The translations under genes were made by a program, and so were the position numbers. A stretch of 64,000 bases of DNA from Adineta vaga. Taxonomy: Eukaryota > Rotifera. Below are positions 1 through 10,847 of this stretch, one piece after another. The DNA is taken from positions 6,076,001 to 6,140,000 of the forward strand of contig CP075494.1 of NCBI GenBank assembly GCA_021613535.1. The letters run 5' to 3'. The notes beneath the pieces are model-generated. The model did not search any database. It had not been told where the DNA came from and saw only the letters and a list, made by a program, of their open reading frames with translations. Positions within the stretch are counted from its first letter, which is position 1. Each line of letters opens with the position of its first letter.

Positions 1-132
1 ATCTTATCTCCTTCTGGTTTGTTCTCTAGAATCAGCGAGATGATTATATAAATCAACTCAAATGCTTTTTCTTCCACATTAGTTTTTTTTTTACACACCT
101 ACAACAACTTTAACACATTCTCTTCTATCATA

Positions 133-1378
133 ATGGGTCAAGTACGTAAAATTCTATATTAATGAACAAATTAAATCTATCGAATGTTTCTTTCTAGCAA
201 GCTGGTCATCATCAACATTTCGTAAGTTCCTTTTTATTTCATGTATATAGTTAAAAGAAACCAGTTGGATTTATTAGGGTGTTCCTTATGAAGCATCAAT
301 TCAACCACCAATTAGTTATGGTACTCAAATTCATGTTTACGGTACTGCTTATGGTGATCGGTAAGTGAAGGAACTTTATTGAATTATGGTTAACCTTGAC
401 TTTAATTTCGAAAAGATTCGAAATCAATTTGGCTAATAATCGTGGTGATGTTATTTTACATGTCAATCCACGTTTGAATGATCGTCAATTAGTTTTAAAT
501 GCCGCACCAGGTGGTGGTTGGGGTGGTGAAGATCGTAAACCATTAAATATAACCCGTGGTCATCAATTCAGTATTATTATTATGGTTACTGAACAATGCT
601 TCAAAGTAAAATAATGATTTGTCAATTCATTCCCTTACTGATCTCTCGACTTCGTTTCTTTTTCAGATTGCTGTTAATAATCAACATACAGCTGATTTTC
701 ATCATCGAATGCCATTTCAAAGTGCTGAGCTTGTAACTGTGAAAGGTGATGTTAATTTAACAAATGTTCAAATCTACGCCGGTATGGGTGGTCAACATGG
801 TCAACCATGGCGATTTGCTATGGTATGAAAGTGTCTTTATCTTGTTCTATATTTCAATTATATTTTTGTAGGAAACACCAGTACCAATGAACGTCTTTCC
901 TGGTAAGTTATATTTCTTGTCCAAATCAAATGATTCATCTATAGAAAATCTTTAGGTCGTATTATAACTATCAATGGTCGAGTAAATAACAATGCTTCAC
1001 GATTTGAATTCAATTTATTAGCTGGAAATTACAACGGAGCTGATGTTGTTTTTCATTTCAATCCACGTTTCGATCAACGCGAAGCTGTTCGTAATTCATG
1101 TCAAGGTGGTGGCTGGGGCAACGAAGAAAAACAAGGAGGATTTCCATTACAGAGTGGACAACAATTTGAAATTCAAATTATTTGCTTTCCTCAACATTAT
1201 CAAGTAAAATCAAATCTAAAATCTTGTTCATTCATTTGTATCTATCTTATATTTCTTTGTATAGATCAATTGCAATGGTCAACCATGGTTCACATTTCCT
1301 CATCGTATCCCATATCAAAATGTTCAAGCATTACAAGTCAAAGGGGATGTTCAAATTTCAAATGTTTATGCTATGTAA
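133..1378 (+). CDS. Tandem-repeat galectin (two CRDs)
   Basis: Predicted beta-galactoside-binding lectin of 284 residues. Exons by GT-AG and phase: 133-141, 198-221, 278-360, 416-605, 667-822, 872-902, 956-1203, 1265-1378; every junction keeps the frame. The first carbohydrate-recognition domain shows the canonical galectin set: H-x-NPR ('HVNPR'), then an Asn ('LVLN'), then 'WGGEDR'. The second CRD has 'HFNPR', an Asn in 'AVRNS' and 'WGNEEK', so the usual final Arg is Lys. A short linker ('ETPVPMNVFPG') joins them. There is no signal peptide, as usual for galectins, which leave cells by a non-classical route. The N-terminus (MGQQAGHHQHF) is His/Gln-rich. Family assignment is firm; ligand preference of the second CRD is unknown. 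Confidence 0.93.
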
Positions 1379-1822
1379 ACAAACATTGTGATAACAAATT
1401 CATTTTAAAGAATAAAATTGTCCTTAGGAATTTTAGAAACAGATACTATATATATATACTTGTTTTTTACAAGCATCTGTTAATCTTTATATTATATCCA
1501 TAAAGAGCAGTTTTATTCGAAAATCAATATAAGATATAGGCGATTTCATAGATGTCGTCTCTTGGTCTGGGAATTTTCCAGTTACTCATTTATCTTTCCC
1601 TCCTTTGCATCTTTTGATTTTTCCCTGCGTATCATTGAAAGAAACGATAAAAAAAATGATTTAGTCCAAAACTTTAGTCAATACGATTCATTGTTAGGCA
1701 GAAATGTGTGATCATCTTCGACGACGTAATAACAACAGAACATATAAATATTAGTGTCTAAAACGAATCATTCATTCATTCATTTCGTACATATCTAATA
1801 CAGTGACAAGGAAGAAGAGAAT
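1379..1822. other. Galectin 3' flank and intergenic DNA
   Basis: AT-rich sequence without a convincing coding exon. It must hold the galectin 3' UTR. A TATA-like CATATAAATA lies near 1741, upstream of the small ORF at 1823. Confidence 0.5.
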
Positions 1823-2047
1823 ATGTCCTCAATAGTTTATTCCTTCCATTGGGTGCGAATATCACGTGATGCAGAAAAAAATCGTTTTACTGAAGAAACA
1901 TCATTATCAACAACGAATGCAACGGAATCAAAAATTACATCAGTCTCATGTTTCAATAAAATATTCAAATATCCAAGAACTCACACGGAACAAAATTGGG
2001 TCCCATTAAATAATTTTGATTTTGAACTTCTTCATTCTATTGTATAA
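1823..2047 (+). CDS. Small hypothetical intronless ORF (74 aa)
   Basis: Open frame from an ATG (MSSIVYSFHWVRIS...) to TAA with no intron. A TATA-like box sits about 80 bp upstream and an AATAAA about 60 bp downstream (near 2109), the layout expected of a short independent gene. There is no recognisable domain, signal peptide or membrane segment; it is Ser/Thr-rich in the middle. It could equally be chance or a terminal exon. I do not recognise it. Confidence 0.33.
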   Translation: MSSIVYSFHWVRISRDAEKNRFTEETSLSTTNATESKITSVSCFNKIFKYPRTHTEQNWVPLNNFDFELLHSIV

Positions 2048-2481
2048 TTATTAGAAATCACATCGTAAAGTGTGTCAACAAATGTCATTGTTTTGTACTT
2101 AGTCTTTAAATAAAGAATAAAAGTCATATTTTCTGTATATATTAACATATATTATTTAGCAAATAGAACAGGTTCTTGTCACGCACTTCATGTCATCTCT
2201 CTCACTAGCTACATATTGTTATCTAAATCAATATGGTTTTTAGGTTCTTAACTATGTAGAATTTTTCTGAATTGATTCACTCTTATTTACACAACAAAAT
2301 AACTAATTGATATTTAATCAGTAAATTTGAATCTATGATTATTGATACTAGCTAAGTTGAAGTAACATAAAAATGTACTTAAACCTCCATTAGATATTCT
2401 ATTGTTTCTATATTTTTAATCTACATCTCTAACATGCGATTATAACTATTACTTTCAGTTATATTTTCACTATTATAATAA
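2048..2481. other. Intergenic, no gene seen
   Basis: AT-rich DNA with a poly(A)-signal-like AATAAA near its left end. I see no exon, RNA gene or notable repeat. Confidence 0.5.
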
Positions 2482-3078
2482 ATGGCAGGTACATGTATTA
2501 TCATCATGTTGCTCTATCTTCTCATCATTTCCAATACCTTCAGTTATAGTGTTGAAAATCGTGTTTCAAGTATTCTTGGTAAAATTAACATGATAAATAG
2601 TAATTGATATGATAATTAAACTCTTATAGATAATAGACGAATCTCATCTCAACGAATTCTTAATAATTCTTCGCGTAATTTTGATGAGTGTAATCCTCTT
2701 CATATTACAAGAGATCTTCAATGTTCATTCATTCCAAAAGATTATCAATATTATGAATTATTCGAAGCAATTTGTAAACAACATCGATTATGTTATGCTT
2801 GTGTAAGTAATCGAATTCTGATAATTTCTTTATCATTCAAAACCATTTTCTAGGGTACAGTACATGGTATATCAAAACGTAAATGTAATAGTTTATCTCG
2901 AGTATATACATATGAGCAATGTACAAAAAATCCTCTGATCGAATCAGATTGTTTACGAAAACGTGTTTTTGCTTTGATTTCTTTTCAAGAAGATATTTAT
3001 CGTTTATCTGAATTTTCATCTGAATGCTATGATCATTGTATAATAAGTTATTTGTTTTCAAATCCGAATATAAAATAA
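2482..3078 (+). CDS. Small secreted cysteine-containing protein, unknown
   Basis: Three exons (2482-2578, 2630-2802, 2854-3078) join in frame to 164 residues. The first about 22 residues form a clear signal peptide (Met, then a Leu/Ile-rich core 'IIIMLLYLLIISNTFS'). The mature part carries about ten spread cysteines, including 'CKQHRLCYAC' and 'CLRKR', suggesting a disulphide-stabilised extracellular domain. I cannot match it to a named family. It may be a small extracellular domain of a rotifer-specific kind. Gene structure is well supported; function is unknown. Confidence 0.7.
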
Positions 3079-3337
3079 GAAATAAATAGAGAAGTTCATC
3101 ATTATTATCATATGCGTATGTATTTTTTGTTTGTCTGTATATCATTCTTTGTACATATTGATTATTTTCACGTTCTACGTACGCGTGACAGAAAAAAAAA
3201 GAAGAATATAGAAAAGTTTGGTTTTGGTATGAAAGAAGAAATATTTAACACACATATCAAATAGGAAAGAAAGAGAAAAAAAATACATCTGACATGATAA
3301 TTAACACATTGATTAGTATCACTTGTCGCCAATTTTT

Positions 3338-4739
3338 CTATACTACAGGTGCAACAATAGGTGCTGGAACAGGAAAAGTTTGTGGATCAAAATGTCTAAA
3401 ATATGGATGACTGAGACATTGCTTAGCTGATATACGTCGAACGGGATCATAGACAAGCATTTTCTAAAAGATGATAAATCATTGAAATCAAAATGAGAAA
3501 GAAAAAACGTTTTTTTTAACGAACAAGAAGTAAATCGAGTGCATCATCACGCATTCGATCATTAAGTAAAGCTGATAAATCACTGCTTTGTTTCCATCGT
3601 GGAAATGATGATTTAAATTCAGGTAAAGATACAACACCTGGCCATGTTTCATCTGTAGGTGTACCAAGTGTTCTAAAGAAAAATGAATAAGAAAACTATT
3701 AGAATTTAGAATAATTCAATTTTTCTACCGAAATATTCGAAAGAGTTGATCAATTTCTGAATCACCTTGAAACAATGGTCGTTTTGTATACATTTCAGCA
3801 AATATACAACCAACAGACCAAACATCAACTTAAGAAAACAAAAACATATGTGTAGATTTCAAATACAGTTGATTTTCACATACCGGGACAAGAATAACGT
3901 GAAGCACCGAGTAGAACTTCAGGTGCTCGATACCACAAAGTCACCACCTACGGAAAACGAAACAATTTTTAACTATGAACAATAGTGATGTTTTCCTTAC
4001 TTCATGTGTATAGATGCGAAGTGGTACACTGAATGCTCTTGCTAAACCAAAATCAGCAAGTTTAATAATTCCTTTTGAATCAACAAGAAGATTTTGTGGT
4101 CTAAAAATTCTCTTTCTAGATACGTTGTTTCATTTATTTAAAATTCTTTTACTTCAAATCACGATGAATAATTCGACGGCAATGACAGAAAAGTAATGCA
4201 TCGAGAATTTGATAGGTGTAACTCTAGAAGAAGAATCGAATAATTTAAATAACAAACAATTCATTGATGTACCTGAATTAATGTACTATTCATATCTACA
4301 TTTTCACCTAAGCAATCGAAATATTTCTTTAAATCCATAGCTAAATATTCGAATATTAAATAGAGACGAGCATCTGTGAGAATAACATCACGAAGTCTAA
4401 AGAAAAAAATCGATTCATTCATTCATGGTTGGTTTTTTTGTTTCGGATAAGAAAGTTTCTTCAACATACTGAACAATGCTTTGATGTCGAAGTTCTTTCA
4501 AGATGGATATTTCTCGAATAGCTGTTGCCGGTACACCATCATCTTCACCTTCTAATCGAATTTTTTTCAAAGCATAAATTTGTGATGTTGGTCGATGACA
4601 AACTTTATATACAATACCATAAGTACCTGGAATGAAAGAATAATTTGAGAAAACTTGAATTGGATTCTTTCTATTAATTAATACCTTCACCAACTTTACT
4701 CAATCGTTCAAAATCATCAATATTAAATTGAGGTGGCAT
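3338..4739 (-). CDS. Cyclin-dependent kinase, CDK1/CDK2 type
   Basis: Nine exons, complement of 3338-3463, 3525-3672, 3729-3828, 3884-3947, 4001-4100, 4153-4223, 4273-4396, 4470-4626, 4685-4739, give 314 residues, close to the usual 300. Seen: Gly loop GEGTYGIVY with inhibitory Thr20/Tyr21, Lys39 in 'ALKKI', cyclin-binding helix PATAIRE (51-57) in place of PSTAIRE, catalytic [18 protein letters not shown]-loop '[19 protein letters not shown]', and the C-lobe 'KMLVYDP'. These place it with the cell-cycle CDKs rather than transcriptional ones. Predicted to phosphorylate S/T-P sites when bound to a cyclin. CDK1 versus CDK2 cannot be settled by eye; the Ser-to-Ala change in the helix is unusual. 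Confidence 0.93.
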
Positions 4740-5430
4740 GTTATTCGATCAATCTAAAATCAGATTGAAAAGCAAATATTTATCGAACAAATAAACGAAA
4801 GAATAAGGTATTCGATTGTAAATTTAACTGTTTTTATTTTAACAAAGAATACATATGAATGAAGAACCAATTAGAAATGAGACATTTGAGATCTTGTCGA
4901 AAAGATTAAAAAAAGAATGAGAGATGAGGAGTAAAACTTTTTCGTAATCATTTTTATTTACGTCATTTTCTATTTATATTGAAATATTATATTTGATTCA
5001 TACGGATGATGGCGCCACTTTAAAATATACTTTTCAAATAAGATATACGTGAAATGTGATCATTCATTTATTCTTTTCAGAAACATCTTCTATCTTTTGA
5101 TATGATAGATCAGTTCAATTCAAACTCATTGTTTGAGATATACCTCCACGTAATAAAACAGTAAATACTTTTACAATGTTTATCAAAGAATACAGTCGAA
5201 GGCGTATATTTTTTCTACTAAATCACATTGTCATCCTGATCCTCACCCAAACCCTATTTTATAGACCAATTTTATTACTTAGAGAATAATTCTTTAAAAT
5301 ATTATCGACATAAAACAATATCAATTGTTTATACCATGTGATGGGGATCGCTCATATAAAAACTCTAATGTAAAGAGATTTATGATCCTGCAGATTATAT
5401 TCGTTTTATCTATATTGCTCTAGATGCATG
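4740..5430. other. Divergent intergenic region, CDK / protease
   Basis: About 0.7 kb between two divergently transcribed genes, so both promoters should lie here. No exon seen. It is AT-rich with a few CACGTG-free, non-repetitive stretches; only the protease TATA box is identifiable. Confidence 0.5.
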
Positions 5431-5438
5431 TATAAATA
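5431..5438 (+). promoter_or_regulatory. TATA box of the serine protease gene
   Basis: TATAAATA 49 bp upstream of the protease ATG at 5487, at the spacing expected for a short 5' leader. It is one of the few clear TATA elements in the window and suits a highly or conditionally expressed secreted enzyme. Confidence 0.6.
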
Positions 5439-5486
5439 CTCGTTAGTATTTGCTCATAAACCAGTTGAATCGAAGAAAACAAAAAC

Positions 5487-6452
5487 ATGTTGTCGTCTGT
5501 CGTTTTCTTGCTTATTCTTGGTTTGGTTAGCAATATCAATGCTGGTGTTATAGGTTCGGAATTTGGAGATGTCAGCTATGATGTGCCAATTCCTCGTGGA
5601 TATACACGAGAAGAATATGTAAAATCAGTTGTCGATTATTGGACACCAGAAAGAATGGCATCGGCTAAACCACTTCATCCAGTAATAAGCAAATCACAGG
5701 CAACTTTCTTTGCCAAGACTAGTGAAAACAATGAAATCGAACAAGTCTTGACACCAAGTGCTTTACTTGCTGATACACGGGGTGCAACAACACCGCCTGC
5801 TTGTGGTCGAGCCTTCTTCAAGATGGGAACAAACACCTATGTATGTTCTGGTTCAGTCGTCAATGCTGCAAATCGTGATACTGTAGTTACAGCTGGTCAT
5901 TGTGTATTCAATAGCACCAGTAAACAATGGGTAACAGATTTTATCTTTGTACCTGATTATGACTCTAAACAACGTCCCTTCGGTACATTTGTGTCTCGTA
6001 AATTGGCAACAAAACAACTATGGAAAGACAAAGGTGATTATAACAATGATGTTGCAATCGTATTACTAAACACGAACGAAAACGGTCAACATGCTCAAGA
6101 TGTAACAGGTGCTTTTGGTATCTCTCTCAATCCAGCAGCAGTAGCAAACACCAATGCTTTCGGTTTTCCAATGAATATCAATAGTGGTGAGACAATGAGC
6201 ACCTGTGCTAGTGCCTCAAAGAGACCAAATCTTTTGTTGATGTCCAGCTTCAAAGGTCTTCAAATTACATGTAATATGGGTGGTGGTGCATCGGGTGGTC
6301 CATGGCTTCAAAATTACAATTCTGCTACTAAACAAGGACAACAAGTATCAGTAACAAGCTTTTCCTATTCATTCGCACCTGGTAAAATTCAAGGTCCTTA
6401 TTTTAATAAGGACAACATTGGTTCACTCTTTGATGAAAATCAAAATGCATAA
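5487..6452 (+). CDS. Secreted trypsin-fold serine protease (S1/V8-like)
   Basis: Intronless ORF of 321 residues. Residues 1-19 are a signal peptide (VVFLLILGLVSNINA). A propeptide-like stretch precedes the catalytic domain at about residue 105. The triad is visible: His138 in TAGHC, Asp188 in NNDVAIV, Ser269 in GGGASGGPW. Cysteines flank the active-site His as in chymotrypsin-fold enzymes. Spacing and the short C-terminal lobe look more like V8/glutamyl-endopeptidase-type or bacterial-like trypsins than digestive trypsin. Lack of introns among intron-rich neighbours could mean retroposition or horizontal acquisition, but codon use resembles the neighbours. TATA box at 5431, poly(A) signal at 6504. 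Confidence 0.9.
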   Translation: MLSSVVFLLILGLVSNINAGVIGSEFGDVSYDVPIPRGYTREEYVKSVVDYWTPERMASAKPLHPVISKSQATFFAKTSENNEIEQVLTPSALLADTRGATTPPACGRAFFKMGTNTYVCSGSVVNAANRDTVVTAGHCVFNSTSKQWVTDFIFVPDYDSKQRPFGTFVSRKLATKQLWKDKGDYNNDVAIVLLNTNENGQHAQDVTGAFGISLNPAAVANTNAFGFPMNINSGETMSTCASASKRPNLLLMSSFKGLQITCNMGGGASGGPWLQNYNSATKQGQQVSVTSFSYSFAPGKIQGPYFNKDNIGSLFDENQNA

Positions 6453-6503
6453 CTTTTATTTTTCTTCTTCTATCAGCATTTTTGTGCCGATGATTTCAAA
6501 GAA

Positions 6504-6509
6504 AATAAA
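6504..6509 (+). terminator. Poly(A) signal of the serine protease gene
   Basis: AATAAA 52 bp after the protease stop codon, in the convergent gap shared with the PARPBP-like gene. Confidence 0.6.
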
Positions 6510-6887
6510 TTGATTCATTAATTTCTATCATTTATTTGTCAGCTGATGTTTTCATATGTAATTATCTTAGAAATAATCGTGGTTACGATTTCTACATGTT
6601 CTATAAGTTCAATGTTTTTCAGTAACCGTATTATCAGAAATTTATTAATACAGAGATTTTTATTGTACAGATTACATTAGCTATTCTCTTTTATTTTTCT
6701 TTAAATATACCAAAAATATATCATTCATCGTATTGAATACAATCAAAACAGATTGAGAAGAACAGAAAGGGTATATTTACAAAAAAAAACTAGTTTCAAT
6801 TGAATAATGTCTCTAATGTCTACATTCATATTCAACAAAATATCTGACAATTGAAATATACAATAATGACAAAAACAGTAAATGAAA
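6510..6887. other. Convergent 3' flanks
   Basis: AT-rich gap between the ends of two convergent genes; no coding signal found. Confidence 0.5.
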
Positions 6888-9057
6888 TTAATTTTTTGAG
6901 TGAAAAAAGTTCGTTATCATCTTTTGTCCAACAACTAATACTTTAGCATTTGTTTTCTTTTGTTTCTTACGTGGTTGCTCAATATTTGTTGCTGTAGTCG
7001 TTCGTTTATTATTCATGAGCGATAAATTTTCCTGATCACCATTACTTATTAATGAAAATGACGTTTGACTTTTCTCAGTATTCTCATTTTCTATCTGTTG
7101 TCGTTCTTCACTAATCAATGAACTAACATCAATTTCTCCCAGTGGTAAACGTGTTGAACCAGACGATATTGATGAAATCGTTTTTTCATTCGAATCTGTT
7201 GAATGATTTGTTAATGAATCTGCATGAAAACTATTTTCTTCAATTGCTGATAAATTCAAACACCGTTGTGATTTACTACAAAACAGAAAAAATGAAATTT
7301 GAAATACTTTTCTTTTCTTTAAATTTTACCGTTTTTGAAATCGTTTTTTATTTGATTTTGAATCTGTTTCAGTTTTATTTTCATTCGTCTTTTGCCACAT
7401 AAACACAGATTCAACCGGAATTTCCGCTGGCTTCTCTTCAATTGGTATTTCAACAATTTGTTTAACTATCATTGGAGTTGGTGTCAGTGGACTTCTAGAA
7501 ATATGGAATAGAATCATAAATGAAATGAAGTTTTTCAGATATTAAAACAAACTGTAAAAGGCGAAATGATGTTGCTTTTTTTAAACCTGTAGATGGACTA
7601 TTATAGTGATCATTATTTGATAGAAGTATCGGTAAATGAATCGTTTGTTTCGCACATAAATAAGCGACAGAGCGAAGGAATCGACGACCAGCTAATGTAC
7701 CTCCAGATGATGCAGACTAAAATATTCGTTCAATTATCATAACAGATAAAACTCGGCGTTTTTTCTGATCTTACTCGAATAGGTGATGCACAATCAGTGA
7801 ATGAAAGTGTTGTTTGAAAACATTCAACAAATTCATCGATAATTTCTTTGAAAATCGCATCACATCGATTAAATGACGTATCTTTCCTTAATTGTTTAGA
7901 AATCAGTGTCATTAATTTACGAAATGTTACACTAAATGAATAAAGATAAAGATATTTCACAATGAAAAAAAAAAGATTTCGTTTACATTGATTCGACTTT
8001 CAAATGTTCATTTTCTTCGATTGTCATTTGTAATTGTTCAATAAAATCGAAGAATTCTTTTAAACCAATATAATATTTATCTAATATAACAAATGATTCA
8101 TCATCATTATTTATTGTATCTGACTGTGATGATGATGATGATGATAAACGACTTAATAATAATTCTTTTCGTCGAAGAAATGAAAGTAGAATTTGATAAA
8201 TCGTTAAACATTCATTTTTTGATAGTTTTGTTAATCGTCGTAGTTCGACAATTGTACGACGTTCAATTCCTATTCGTGCAGGTGTGGCCAAACAGTGAAT
8301 AAGAGCATGTTCATTTCGTGTATCCAACAAAAGTGAAAGATACGTACATAAAGTATGTTTAATATAATTCTATATAATTAGATTCACATTTCAAAAGTAA
8401 ATAAATGATAGTCTTGTTGGAAAATTTCACCTACCTTACTAATCGTTTGTTCAACATGTTTTTTCTCATCTTGAAATGATTTCATTATATTTTCTTTTGA
8501 ATCTTTCGTGAATATTTGAGTTTGTTCATTATAAATGTTATGTTCTTCAGCTATTTCTAACAAATAATCGAAAAATAATTGATCGATTTCATTATTTATA
8601 TTGTTAACATTGATAATCATTTGTTTCATAGATGATTTTATTTTACATTCTTGAAATAAATCAATCATATCTTTTAAACCACATCGATTTAAATAATTTT
8701 TATAATTTTCTAATATTAAATCATCTTTTATATCATAAAGTTTCTTTTTACATAATTCAAAAAATTGCGTCGATGTCGATGTTGATTGAATGATTTGATA
8801 GATAATAAACATATCATGTAAACCGATGATATTATTTGGTTGAATTGATTTATTTGAAGATTTGATTTGATGAAAATAAATCTTTGTAAAATAATGATCA
8901 ATTAACCATGATGAAATCGTTGAAGATGAATCTATACTCACAAAAAAAAAGATCAATTCAAAAATTCTCTTTAAATCAATATTTTACCTAATGAAACATC
9001 GATTAAATCTTCTTCTTCTACGTTTGTATCATTGTTAATTGTCAATTGAATTCTCAT
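6888..9057 (-). CDS. PARPBP: PARPBP/PARI homologue (PCNA-interacting recombination regulator)
   Basis: Seven exons, complement of 6888-7275, 7330-7494, 7553-7716, 7775-7931, 7987-8369, 8435-8931, 8988-9057, join in phase to 607 residues (human PARI about 579). Matching landmarks in order: 'NYLNRCGLKDMIDLFQEC' (human has NMLDLIDVYQKC at this place), 'LDTRNEHALIHCLATPARIG', a segment like human 'LSNFINFIDKLDEI', 'SSGGTLAGRRFL', a Ser/Asp/Lys-rich tail, and a PIP box QKMITNFF at the extreme C-terminus, as in the human protein. PARI is a UvrD-like, catalytically inactive helicase relative that binds PCNA and restrains RAD51 recombination at forks. The PIP box is intact, so PCNA binding is likely. 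The family call comes from remembered motifs and should be confirmed by a profile search. Confidence 0.82.
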
Positions 9058-9184
9058 CTAGAGAAAAGAAAATGTTAAATAATTTTTCAAAAATAAAAGA
9101 AAGCCAATCCAGTTTATTTAAATAGCAACAAAGAAACGAAATCTCTCATCACACACTACACCGGTAAGAATAGAAATTCGAAGT

Positions 9185-10847
9185 TTATTCTTGGGCTTTG
9201 ATAACCAATGGTTTGCCTTTGGGATCATCAAATCGATCATTCGATTTTATTGACATCATACGATGTATACCAAATAATAAGATTCCAAGGCAAAGTAAAC
9301 TTGATGTAATACCCATCCAAATTCCGCTAGTAAAGAATGATGTACAATAATTCGGAGGACCAAATCTTGATCCATTGACATAAAATGGTTGAAACTAGAA
9401 AATTTAACATTGATTTTATTACATTAAAGAAAAGAAATGAGCAAATTTACTTGAAAATGTTTTATGAAGAATTTATCACTAACATTGTATTTGCCATATT
9501 TTACTGAATCATCATATCGAGTAAACGTCGCTGTTGTACATACATAGGAATATTTAGGTGGTGTATCCATTCGACTATGCATACCATAAGCAAAGTATCG
9601 ATATTCATTATCATTGAGTGTAACATTAGTCAAATACCAATAGCGACCAATGATGGTTGCGATTAATCTTTAGATAATGAAAGAAAAGAATTATAAGTAA
9701 AACATTTTTAGGAAAAATAAACTTACTTCATATTAACAATGTCTGTTGGTGTTTTCTGATTAACCCAAACAAGATTCAAACTGAAATAAAAGTCATCTCT
9801 CAATTTTTCCATTTAAAAACCATATTCTCATGTTTCCTTACGTTACTGAACTATGATTACCACTAGTTGTATTCACTTTCGGTATACATGTTGTTTTATT
9901 TAAATCAAGATCATAACCATGACTTGATACTGCTGCACCAGTTCCATCACTCCAAGTTAAATTTTTTGCATAGAACATACAAGTTTTATCATCGGATACG
10001 ATAGTATTAATCTTTGCGGCAGGTGCAGCTTGTCGACGTTGACGTGACTAATATTTAAAAAGAATTATTTATGTATGCACACTTATTTATTCTTACTAAT
10101 TGTCCTTCCTCAGTTGAATGATTAATCAGTGCGATTATAACAGCATCTTTTGTATCTTTTTCAGTTTTATCGATCGTTTCTTGAATTAGATGTGTTGCTT
10201 GAAATAGAAAATACTTTTATACATTTTTTTTTCGAAAGAAATTTTTAACAAACCATCATGTAATGTTTTAACTGTTTGCGAGGATGCGAGTTGAAAATGT
10301 ATATGTGCGCATTTCATATTATTCGATTGAGGAAGTAATGTAAATGTTCGATAAACATCATCGTCAACATTAGGATAATAACGAAAATTTCTTTGTTCTT
10401 TCTATGAATTCGATCGATGATAGAAAAGAAGTCAAGTAGAAAACAAAAATCTTACTTTTACTTCTAATAAAAGTGGATTTTTATTATGAAGACTTTGATG
10501 AATATCTTCAACACTCAGCTAGACGATAAACGAAAAAAAATTGATTTGCATCATTCTGTTCTTGTCTTCGTTTTACTTACATCATCAACAGCAATTATAT
10601 GCAATTGTATTTGTTCGTTAGATAGTTTACAGATAGAATTAGAAATCAGATCAAGTGGCGAGAGTGTTCCAAGAGAAACTGAAGTTTTAGGAAGATTCCT
10701 ACAGAAATGAAATCATCAATAAATCAATGGAAGAATTCAAAATTAAACTTACGCATTGCTCCAAAGGAGTACGGGTGATGTTAGAACATGATTTTGAAGA
10801 GATAAAGTAATGAGAACAAACAGAACAGAAGAGATTGAACAAAGCAT
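9185..10847 (-). CDS. ATP6AP1: V-ATPase accessory subunit S1 (Ac45)
   Basis: About nine exons, ending at the TAA at 9185 and starting at the ATG at 10847, give about 400 residues (human 470). Seen: signal peptide (MLCSISSVLFVLITLS...), a luminal domain rich in N-glycosylation sites (NLT, NKT, NTT, NHS, NVT, NVS, NGS), a dibasic furin-like site 'SRQRRQAA' where the vertebrate protein is cleaved, a single C-terminal membrane segment 'GIWMGITSSLLCLGILLFG', and a cytosolic tail with 'MMSIKSNDRFDDPKG', the strongly conserved Ac45 tail. It should assist assembly and acidification by the V-ATPase in Golgi, lysosome or secretory vesicles. The tail and cleavage site make the assignment firm; exact internal exon limits are approximate. 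Confidence 0.9.

Noticed and set aside
2837-3145. Minus-strand frame opposite the small secreted protein
   Set aside because: It is the reverse of a well-supported exon and lacks any domain.
7500-7552. Apparent frameshift in the PARPBP-like gene after the exon at 7587
   Set aside because: Using the donor at 7551-7552 (TTACA|GTTTG) instead of the earlier GT restores phase into the next exon ('RLLQSPLTPTP'), so the gene is intact.
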